Below are positions 44,395-53,177 of a DNA stretch of 64,000 nt, piece after piece. Under the pieces are notes generated by a model. The model searched no databases and was not told the DNA's origin. It saw nothing but the letters and a program-made list of their open reading frames with translations. The position numbers and the translations under genes were made by a program. Position 1 is the stretch's first letter. The number at the start of each line of letters is the position of its first letter. The stretch comes from Arctopsyche grandis. Its lineage: Eukaryota > Arthropoda > Insecta > Trichoptera > Hydropsychidae. The stretch is from contig NC_135362.1 in assembly GCF_051622035.1 (NCBI RefSeq), positions 10,295,501-10,359,500 of the forward strand, given 5' to 3'.

Positions 44395-44644
44395 TTTTAA
44401 AGAAAAGAAGAGGGCGAATGGTGCCTTGGAAGAAAGAGGTTCACTTGGTTCCAGAACATCAGAACATGGATGGGAATCGGATTCGAAAAATTGTTTCGGC
44501 TTACCTAATTCAAAAAAGAGTTCACTCAAGCTGTTAATGTCTGCCCGTGGTAATCGCCTGCGTCCAAACATGGATAATGCACAGCAAAAAAAATTATTTC
44601 AAGTACCAATTAACGAAAGGTCTGCAAGAGAATTGATTCGGTGA
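44395..44644 (+). other. Possible orphan exon or transposon coding fragment
   Basis: A frame open from the acceptor-like ATTTTAAAG at about 44402 to a TGA at 44642 encodes RANGALEERGSLGSRTSEHG, WESDSKNCFGLPNSKKSSL and PNMDNAQQKKLFQVPINERS. The composition is protein-like, but no family is recognised, there is no good start, and the stop abuts the inverted-repeat element that follows. It could be a last exon or a piece of a mobile element. Confidence 0.3.
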
Positions 44645-44829
44645 TTATTCCGCAAAAAGCGATCTCGCGCACGTCACTTAAATCATGATCATGGAACATC
44701 TATCACCCAAAAACTCCATCAATCACTCCACTATACAAAATATTGTACTAACGAGAGTTCGAGTGCCAGGTATTCCGTGATCGAGATTTTAGTGACGTGC
44801 GCGAGATCTTTTTTTGCGGAATAATCCGT
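44639..44829. mobile_element. 190-bp terminal-inverted-repeat element
   Basis: Left end CGGTGATTATTCCGCAAAAAGCGATCTCGCGCACGTCACT and right end AGTGACGTGCGCGAGATCTTTTTTTGCGGAATAATCCG form arms of about 38 bp with few mismatches. The 110-bp interior is non-coding. Superfamily not recognised. Confidence 0.75.
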
Positions 44830-45078
44830 TTACAATGAGAATTAGTTGCTCAGCATCACTAAACAAAAATAAATCAAAATTTTATTCATTAATATTATAT
44901 TTAGCAACAATTGAATGCTTTTATTTAATCTGCATTTTTAAATAATGAAATTGAGTGGTTTGTTAGTTTTGTGGCTTATAGCTGTGGCGCGTGTGTAATT
45001 TTGGCCAAATCTCAAGAAGAAAAAGAAGCCGTATTTTTGACATTTGTTTGGAGGCAGTTGTGTTGAGCGTTTTTCGCG

Positions 45079-46299
45079 ATGGAGTGTAGACTCTGCCTCT
45101 GTTTTGCTCCAGTGGAGTCCTCAATGTCCATCTACGATAATTCTCATCCACTGGTGCAACGCATTTGGACCTGCTGCCAGCTGCACGTCGGTTACAGTTA
45201 CTTTTATGCGTTTGCCATCTGAATCCTATGCATGTCATTTACATATTACCTTTCTCATTTTTAGGTTACGAGAGATGATCGACTGCCAGATACTGTATGT
45301 TTCTCGTGTGTCAACAATCTGGAATTCTTCAGTAATTTTCGAAATGTTTGTCTTAAAAGTGATGAAGCATTGAATCAAAGATTGGTCGAGCGTTTGGATA
45401 TCAAGATGGAAAAAAGAATAATAGAAGATCTATCATCGAAGAATGAGTCGGCTGCTATTTTACCACCAAACATTTGTAATCCCCCTGTCAATAATAAAAT
45501 AAATGAATGGAAATCGAATGCTATAGAAGGATGTGGTTCTAACCAGAACATCCACTCAATCGAAAATATAAATGCTCCGGTAAAGTGATTTCCCACCTCA
45601 TTGTAAAAATATAATATACATTTAAAATTGTGTGACATTCGTTTTGTTTTACAGATCCGTGAAAGAAAGGTTACTTTGTGTGATTATGGAGCGGCAATGA
45701 TATGTGAAATAGGAATTTCACCAGAAGAAACTAATGCCGAGTCTAAATTACGATTACACCAAAAGAAATACAAATCCGAGTTCCAAATGGATTCTACTAC
45801 GATTACTTATGAACACAGTTTAAACGTTGGGCAAACTTTTATTAATTACGAGGAGTTAACAAAAGTTTTTAACGCATTCTGCAAACAATATCATCACCCA
45901 TTTGTTATCAGAACACGCTCGGATAAACAAATCGTTTATAAATGTCGTCATGGTGTCAGACAATCTTCAAAAAGTCAAGGTAAACGACCAAACCAGCACT
46001 ATTTTTACCAACGTTGTGGAGCCCAAATAAATCTTTACAAGGGTAAGAATAATAATTGGAAAGTAACAAAAGTGTTACTTGATCACAATCATACAGTTGG
46101 AAAAGAAGAATTTAGTTTTTATGGCAAAGGAAAAAGACTGAGTGAAATTGATTACGACACGGTAACGGGTTTATTTATATCTGGTACTCAAAATGAAATG
46201 ATTGCAAAAAATTTGACTGATAAAAGTGGGAAATCTTTTACGCGGAAAGACATTCAGAATTTCCGAAGCAAATTACTCACCTTTGAATCTAGAGGCTGA
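45079..46299 (+). CDS. ZAD plus FAR1/ZSWIM-type zinc-domain protein
   Basis: Three exons, 45079-45186, 45265-45579 and 45655-46299, all phase 0, give about 355 residues. Residues 1-75 form a ZAD, the arthropod dimerisation zinc domain: MECRLCLCFAPVESS, HPLVQRIWTCCQLH, then DRLPDTVCFSCVNNLEFFSN, with CxxC pairs at both ends. A polar linker follows. The C-terminal part (about 190-355) has NVGQTFINYEELTKVFNAFC, YHHPFVIRTRSDKQIVYKCR, FYQRCGAQINLY and KVTKVLLDHNHTV, the Cys-Cys-HxH pattern of FAR1/ZSWIM domains derived from MULE transposases, plus an RLSEIDYDTV helix. There is no transposase catalytic domain and no C2H2 finger. The donor after exon 1 (CAC|GTCGGT) is weak but demanded by ZAD continuity. 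Probably a nuclear DNA-binding regulator; name unknown. Confidence 0.85.
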
Positions 46300-46920
46300 T
46301 AAAAATAACCCAAAATAATTGCTGTCAGGATTGAAGAGGGTTGAACATATTTAATAACGCGGGGAAGTAACTTATGTATCTCACTTTAACTTATGTTTAT
46401 GAACTTTAGGCGTAATCTACTTTCTTTACAATTTTGATCTATCAGCAATGTGATATCATGATGGACTGGGTTTACGAAGGTGAGATGGTGAACTGTAGCG
46501 GTGATAGTCGTACTAACTAACTGAAGCATTTCCAAAAGATTTGAACGAATATTTTTATATTTTATTTATTTTAAGAATACTTGGGCAGCAGGCTCCAACG
46601 AGTATATGGAGTTTATCTCATCAAAAGTACTTAATATTAGCAGATACAAAATTAAATAGAACAGAAATAAAAATTACATAAACAGAATGTTTATGTAAAT
46701 AAACTTAAATATTGCATGAATCTTTTGTGTTTTGAGGAGTAGATCTTCTTATTTTTATTTAATTTTAAATTACAATTCTATATATAAATAAAAATGTAAC
46801 CTGTATGAATTTATGTTTAAAAAATTGTAAATATCGTATTAATATTTTAATTCTTACTTTATTTTAATTAGTTTCCTGTTTTTACTCTGCTGGTGTATTG
46901 AGTAGATTAAGTTAAGCAAA
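46300..46920. other. Intergenic, nothing recognised
   Basis: AT-rich; presumably includes the 3' UTR of the ZAD-FAR1 gene. Confidence 0.4.
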
Positions 46921-46921
46921 A

Positions 46922-47280
46922 TTGTATTTTATAATACCATTGTTCGATCACAGCAATTTCGAGCGTTCTGTAGTTCACATGGATACATTAAATAAAATAC
47001 AAAGTAGACCAATCAGAACTATTTTAAATGAAGTTAGGTTTAAGGCTATTGATAGTATGTTAGATGAACTGGTATGGATGAGTTCTAGAAATAGTATCGA
47101 GTATGTTGAGTTTCGTTTATAAATTAGATAATAAACTGAAATAAATAATCTGATAATTGTATTTTAAGAAATTGTGATGTTTATAACCATAATGCTGGAA
47201 ATAAGATTGAATTGATTATAAATAGAGTAAGAAAGGCAAAAAGAAATGTTTTTTGAAGGGGTGTATAAATTACCTGTCAA
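46922..47280 (+). pseudogene. Non-LTR retrotransposon RT C-terminal fragment
   Basis: The frame at 46922 reads MDTLNKIQSRPIRTILNEV and MLDELVWMSSRNSIEYV, matching the region after the palm domain of Jockey/CR1-type reverse transcriptases (LQ-x-QNR-x-x-R-I-I...ML-x-x-L-x-WL). Beyond the stop at 47120, frames with FVYKLDNKL, NAGNKIELIINRVRK and a VFFEGVYKLP-like end continue the same pattern. Dead, 5'-truncated copy. Confidence 0.6.
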
Positions 47281-47780
47281 AATGCATCCGAGGTTCTAAA
47301 ACCGCTGATGCATTCTTGTGGAGTATAAAAATACATTGGGAATTTGGTTATATGTTCAATTGATTTATTAAATAGATATATAATTATTATTCTAAATTTG
47401 CTCTTAAGCTAACATACTAATAAAATAAATTTTAAAATTCTCAATTTGTTTTTATTTCTAGTCTATGCATTGAGGCTAGTGGGTCAGTAAAATATAATGC
47501 GAATAATTTTCTATCACACAGGATAATTGAAAATTTCATGACCGTTTGGTGAATTATAATTAAAATCTATGATTAATTTTTCCTAATGAAATCACATTAA
47601 ATTATATATCACATCTAATTAACGGCTAGATATGATTATTATATATTTTAACTAATTATTTTAATATTAATTTAACAATTCCAGCAGCATAAGTTGGTAT
47701 TTGCATTAATTCTAACTTACATAATGCTGCTTAAAAATATAACTGGGTTCAATGCTGTTGATTGACCTTGGCTGAAAATA
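47281..47780. other. Intergenic, nothing recognised
   Basis: AT-rich, no features recognised. Confidence 0.4.
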
Positions 47781-47789
47781 ATTTATTCC

Positions 47790-47945
47790 GAGTATTATCA
47801 GGAGTGCTGCTAATCAGACTTGGATGTTAGTGACTCCAAGTCGATCATTTCTTTTCAGAGTTTGCCAATTTATCCGATTTTATTGTTAAAACGGTTCTTC
47901 ATCAAATTGGCAAAAACCATCCTACATGTACAAGCTTAATACTGT
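47790..47945 (+). repeat. SINE body, partial copy
   Basis: GACTCCAAGTCGATCATTTC, CAGAGTTTGCCAATTTATCCGATTTTATTGTTAAAACGG and CCATCCTAC match the body and tail of the SINE at 20940-21160 in the opposite orientation. The tRNA head is missing. Confidence 0.55.
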
Positions 47946-48220
47946 GGCGGCTCGCTAAATGACATGGTCGAGTTCAGTCACCTTCCTGCGAGTTGGGACC
48001 AACTCACCCGTGTTCAGAGTTGCTACCTCACTCCGCCTTCGCCTTCCATAATAAAAGCACGTGCATCAACATGCCAGTCGTCTCATTCGTTTCATCCCCT
48101 ATAATACCATGGATTTCATTCAGGGGCAACCCAATAGCGGCATCATAGGAAAATATAAAATTGGGTCATCGGCTATGTCGCTTTTCCCAAAGTATAAATA
48201 AATCTCAAAGCTAATTTTTA

Positions 48221-48417
48221 AGGTCTGTTCATACCTATCTAGCATGACCCGTATCCTGCAAGTGCGGATAGTATTATTTGGTACATTATATGGACGTATT
48301 CATACTCCATTCGCGCATGCGCATTTATGCATTCATGCGCGTCCATATAGAATGTACTAAAGAATACTGTCCGTACTTGCAGGATTCGGGTCGTGCTGGA
48401 TAGGTATGAACAGACCT
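48221..48417. mobile_element. Palindromic MITE, copy 1 (AGGTCTGTTCATACC)
   Basis: The 197-bp element starts AGGTCTGTTCATACCTATCTAGCATGACCCG and ends CGGGTCGTGCTGGATAGGTATGAACAGACCT; the two halves are inverted copies almost to the centre (GTCCATATAGAATGTACTAAAGAATACT versus its complement). TTA flanks both ends (48218-48220 and 48418-48420), suggesting PIF/Harbinger-type insertion. Confidence 0.8.
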
Positions 48418-48615
48418 TTATGCTTTCAATCCCGTTAACAATTATTTTTTAATACAGAATACACAATAAATTGGGGAAATACTATGTACAATTCCGTGAC
48501 ATCACTGAATACATTTCAAAGCCTCAATGGTTATTCTGTTCACTAAAAACTGATACCAATAATATTACCTAGATCGTTCCTCCCATTTTTTAATATTTTT
48601 GTAAAAACATATTTA

Positions 48616-48833
48616 GGTCTATTCATACCTATCCAGCACGACCCGTATCCTACAGGTATCATGCAAGTGCGGATAGTATTCTTTGGTACATTATATGGAC
48701 GTATTCATACTCTATTCGCACATGCGCATTTACGCATTCATGCGCGTCCATATAGAATGCACTAAAGAATACTATCCGCACTTGCATGACACATGCAGGA
48801 TACGGTTCGTGCTGGATAGGTATGAACAGACCT
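48616..48833. mobile_element. Palindromic MITE, copy 2
   Basis: Same family 200 bp further on, from GGTCTATTCATACCTATCCAGCACGACCCG to GGTATGAACAGACC, with a slightly longer arm containing TACAGGTATCATGCAAGTGCGG. Both copies keep a central CGCATGCGCATTT-ACGCATTCATGCG core. Confidence 0.8.
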
Positions 48834-49101
48834 TTTATGGTAAAATTTTTTTTGAGAATTAATATCGACCTTGTCGATTATTTTCGTGTCACATTTTAAA
48901 ATTAAAACCTCACCTTATAGTCGAGTCAATACAATAATATGCTACGGGTGTCCAAGTTTGATAATTTCAAAAATTTTCCTCTGGAAATAAATTTGAACAT
49001 GATGCAGTTGGTAGAGCCGACTATTCAATGACACTTGATCATCTAGTGTTGGTTTGACAGTTCTGTCTGATACTGTTACGTGTGGTTGCGAATGTTTCGA
49101 G
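48834..49101. other. Upstream region of Coq10
   Basis: Probable promoter and 5' UTR by position; no core element can be assigned. Confidence 0.35.
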
Positions 49102-49997
49102 ATGTCTTTGGCAGCCAACCTGCGACTCTCATCTCCTGTAGCAAAAGCAGCCTTACGATCTGGGTACATCATCTTTAATTTCTTATGATATAACGTCCCT
49201 TGTCTAGTTATACCTTTAAGGTTAACATTGAAGGTTAGTTCTATTTATAAATAGATACAATATGTTGCAGGGCGACCTCGACCGCGCAAACCTTGATAGT
49301 TCATCGTAGACCAATATTTGACTTTACGGCATTTGGCAATACAAATAAACAATATGCGAGAAGAAAACTAGTCGGGTAATAACGACATTTTGTTTTCACA
49401 CACTAACACTAGATAAATATGCTATACAAATACATTCTCATATTAAACTTTAAATATTTGTACATGATGCCGGTGTGTGTGACTTTTTTGTTGGCAACTA
49501 CAATGTTCAATGAGTCAATTTTATGTGATTTCAGATATTCCATGGAACAAATGTATTTAGTGGTATCTGATGTAGAAAACTATAAGACATTCGTACCGTG
49601 GTGTCAGAAGTCATTAGTCAGCGTAAAGGAAAAAGATTATCTGAAGGCGAATCTTATAATAGGATTTCCTCCAATAAACGAACAATACACCTCCGAGGTC
49701 ACAATGTTAAAACCTCATCTAGTCAGAGCAGAATGTACCGAAGGCAGGCTTTTCGACCACCTGCTGACTCTGTGGAGGTTTAGTCCTGGAATTCGATCAC
49801 AACCCCAGTCTTGCTTGGTAGATTTTCAAGTCTCCTTTCAATTCCGCTCCTCTCTTCATTCAAAAATGGCAAATTTATTTTTTGACAAAGTCGTTTTGCA
49901 AATGGAAGAAGCATTCATTGAAGAAGTATATAGACGATATGGTAAAGCCACGATTCCCACGCAAATAATTATGACCAGTGATACAATAAAAGCTTGA
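49102..49997 (+). CDS. Coq10: Mitochondrial coenzyme Q-binding protein COQ10
   Basis: Exons 49102-49163, 49271-49375 and 49535-49997 (phases 2, 2) give about 209 residues. Exon 1 encodes MSLAANLRLSSPVAKAALRS, a basic, acid-free mitochondrial targeting peptide. Exon 2 ends NKQYARRKLVG, and exon 3 begins YSMEQMYLVVSDVENYKTFV and continues PWCQKS, VGF-type GFPPINEQYTSEVTMLKPHL, LWRFSPGIRSQPQSCLVDF and FFDKVVLQMEEAFIEE, all diagnostic of the START-like COQ10 family that binds ubiquinone and supports its delivery to respiratory complexes. A 49419 TTG/ATG start would give an unrelated leader and is rejected. Donors are GG|GTACAT and GG|GTAATA. Confidence 0.93.
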
Positions 49998-51287
49998 CAA
50001 GCAGTTAACTCTAGAGGACTATAAACAATTTATTTATTAGTTTATTAAAATTTTGAACATTTGTCTTGGAAATGTTCTCTAACAATATATATTATGCATA
50101 AAAACGTATGTATGTTTGTGAATATGTGGCAGACGTGGAAAGTGGGGGAGTGTAGAGCGTCTGACATTTACACACATTCATCATTTCGAACGGGTTGGAT
50201 CTTAAATATAATTGTTGGTTAAATTACCTTATATCATATTTGTATATAACTTAACTTTATTTTAATTTGTGTATCAATTCCTTTCCAAAACCATCCGTTG
50301 ATTTCAATGGGCACAACACTAGTGTACCAATAGTAGTTACCAATAATATCCTTCTATTTATAAAAATACGCTTATAAACAAATGGTTGTTTTATGCTTAA
50401 TCTAAAAACATACTTAAAATTCTATTAAAATTTAGCATTTCCAGTTTCACAGTGTATCAGGTTTTATGTGGGGATTCTTTATTTTGATTTGTATTATTGA
50501 ATGTATGGAAACGCCATATTTCATAAGAAAACAATTCCATTTAACGATACCTCTGTGAAACCGATTAGCCGTGTAAATAGAGATTATTGTGAGTATGATT
50601 TGTATGTACGTTGTTTTTATATTTGCTTTTTTGCTAATTCTTCGTTGTGTCAATAATTTTTTGTTTTTGTCATGAAGTTAATTGCATACTTTCACATATG
50701 ATGCAAAGTACATTCCGACAAATCGTAGGTTGTTTAATTTGTTATTTAATGTCTAATTATGAAGTGTTCGTTTTTGAATTTGTTGAAAACATTGTTTACC
50801 AGATTATTTTTTCATATTTACTAAAATATTTCAATGATATTTACTATAAAATATATTGTATTTAAAAATTCAGTATTTTTAGATAAAAACTTAAATCAAT
50901 GTTGATAACTTTAATAACTCGCTTGGCTTTCTAAATGTGGTAATGTACGTACATCTAAAATTGGGAAGTATTAAAATCTTCATCGACACTTATTTGTCTT
51001 AAAGCAGCGTTATTAATTAGGCAACTTTTCTTCTGAATTATATATTTTATTTGGAAATTGTTAAAAAAGAGCAATATATAATGGTGTATTTTCAAAATCG
51101 AAATCGGTGAAATGGTATATTAATACAACTATATAAGTACATTAATGTGATTTAATTAACAATGTGATATGATAAAATCAAAAAAATTGTATGAAATTAA
51201 ATTATACAGCAGAATTATTGTTATTTTAAATATTGTACGTGTTTTGTCAGAAAATATATATATTATTTTCCTACAAGTTGTTTTAAT
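49998..51287. other. Intergenic between convergent Coq10 and PPIH
   Basis: AT-rich, including the 3' UTRs. No gene or mobile element recognised. Confidence 0.4.
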
Positions 51288-52029
51288 TTACATTTGCCCA
51301 CATTGTGAGATTGTGACAGGAATTTTGGGTTTGTTGTTTGGACCTGTGGGCACATTTTCTATTTTTCTCATTACCAATAAGCCGTCTATTACTCTACCAA
51401 ACACTACATGTTTATTGTCCAAAAAGTTGCACTTAGCACATGTGATAAAAAACTGACATCCATTCGTGTCTTTGCCACTGTTCGCCATAGATAGCAATCC
51501 AGGAGAATCGTGTTTTAGAGCAAAATTTTCATCAGCAAATGTGCTCCCTCCATATATGCTCATTACACCGGTTCCGTCTCCCTGAAAATTTACATTATGT
51601 ATAATACATCATTTTTCTTATACAAAATAAATATACTAGTATCTAGTTCAATAAAAACAGCTCACATTTACAAAATCTCCTCCTTGGATCATGAAGTCTT
51701 TGATAACTCTGTGAAATATAGCACCTTTGAATCCAAGCGGAACACCATCTCGTCTGTATTCTCCAGTACAAAATTCTCTGAAGTTTTCACTCGTTTTGGG
51801 TACGACATCCGCGAAAAGTTCAAATATCATTCGACCAATCTCCTAGAGATAATTTAATAAAATAAAACAACAAATTATCATCATTTGCAAATACATAACC
51901 TATGAATGATAACAAATGATCATAGAAAACAATGATATAAAGTACCGCTGTGCCGACAGTAATATCAAAAAAGACGACTGGATTATTGTGATCTCGCAAC
52001 TGCGACTGAATTTGACTCCATCCAGGCAT
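51288..52029 (-). CDS. PPIH: Peptidyl-prolyl cis-trans isomerase H (cyclophilin H)
   Basis: Three exons on the minus strand, 52029-51946, 51842-51666 and 51581-51288, all phase 0, encode 184 residues (human 177). Exon 1: [20 protein letters not shown]; exon 2: [40 protein letters not shown] and [12 protein letters not shown]; exon 3: [59 protein letters not shown]. The catalytic FHRVI Arg and the QFFIT segment are present. PPIH is the cyclophilin of the U4/U6.U5 tri-snRNP that binds PRPF4, and the GPNNKPK stretch near the end is characteristic of it. It ends SQCGQM. It is divergent from Nop2. Confidence 0.96.
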
Positions 52030-52199
52030 TTTGGTCGTTGATGTTTTGACAGCTATCCAAACGCAAACGTTCGTCGGCGCGTTTCTCACAGTTGTACCAA
52101 TCACAAAAAAATGTGATTATAAAACTTGCAATTTAGATATTTTATATTTCAAGTCATAATTCATCAATTAGACAAGTCTTTACACAGTTAAAGTTGAAT

Positions 52200-52690
52200 C
52201 TAACAACAATATTTTTAATAAATGAGGTTAAAAACAGAATTCAAAAACGATTCCATAGAAGATTGCTTTGCTTGTACTCTATCACGGCGGTATATTACCT
52301 TTCACGATTTGTACTTGTAAAAGAAGGGTGTTTTCTTTCCTCGAAAAAAATCTTCACCAATGTATCTAATGGTAAACGGATTATTTCGCGTACAATGTGC
52401 GATCGTTGTCTGAATTAACTCGAATTTTACCTGATGAAATACTCGGACATATACCGCCTGGTTTGCATATAATTTCGGATGGTTGGCAGCATACGGAAAT
52501 ATTCCAAATTCCGGTAAAAGTGATTATAATTTCGTGGATCCATATGATAGTGTAATACATACGCAAAATGTGGAAAATATGTGAATGCGTGTGAAAAGAA
52601 AGATGAAGTGTCAATTTGGCACAACGCGTGCCCGTTTTGATTAATATTTAGATGAATTTGTATTAAACCACAAACAAATGCGTGTATATT
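52200..52690 (+). pseudogene. ISXO2/Merlin-type transposase remnant, plus copy
   Basis: In shifting plus frames: LSELTRILPDEILGHIPPG, LHIISDGW (about 52405-52488), then YNFVDPYDSVIHTQNVENM and a basic MRVKRKM-like stretch and LDEFVLNHKQMR (to about 52680). This is the C-terminal half of an ISXO2/IS1595-related DDE transposase (HIISDGW-AAY, HTQ-x-VE). Several frameshifts and stops make it dead. A related fragment lies inverted just downstream. Confidence 0.7.
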
Positions 52691-52911
52691 CCATTAGCAA
52701 TATGTGGAATATTTCCGTACGCTGCCCAACCGTTCGAAATTATATGCGAACCAGGCAGTATATGTCGGAGTATTTCATCAGGTAAAAGTCGAGTTAATTC
52801 AGGGCACGGCAATACTAGAGTAGTCGCAAAGAGCAACCAATGAGAGGAAGGAGCAGGTCGACCGAGCCTCGCTTCCGAGCCTAGAGGGTCCACCCTGTCG
52901 AGAATTCTCAC
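52663..52911 (-). pseudogene. ISXO2/Merlin-type transposase remnant, minus copy
   Basis: The minus frame reads LPCPELTRLLPDEILRHILP, GSHIISNGWAAYGNIPHIAN and GIYTHLFVV, the same transposase segment as the plus copy, in opposite orientation and cut after THLFVV. The ends of the two copies overlap at 52663-52690, so they form an inverted pair between PPIH and Nop2. Confidence 0.7.
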
Positions 52912-53177
52912 TTTTGCCCAAAGTTTTTACAAATACAGATCTCTAATATAATGAATACGTCCGCCAGTATTAATTTCCTATATATTTAAAACTTACGCAA
53001 TTAATTGAGTGAAATAAACCACACTGAGGTAAAAAATAATGTAGGGAAAATCAAAAATACCATAGTTAAGCCGTTGACTACGTGAATTACGTTTATGGTT
53101 GTTAATTTTGGTGTTACGCTCGGCAGTAGGTTAGGCGTTTAGTTTGACGTGCGACGCACGTGCGTCCCGGTGTAAGC

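Noticed and set aside
48942-49172. 76-codon minus-strand frame
   Set aside because: It is the complement of the Coq10 first exon and leader, which has a matching donor, phase and targeting peptide.
49419-49534. Upstream extension of the Coq10 last exon as an N-terminus
   Set aside because: The sequence is intronic and hydrophobic by AT bias. Exons at 49102 and 49271 supply the family-typical QYARRKLVGYSMEQ join.
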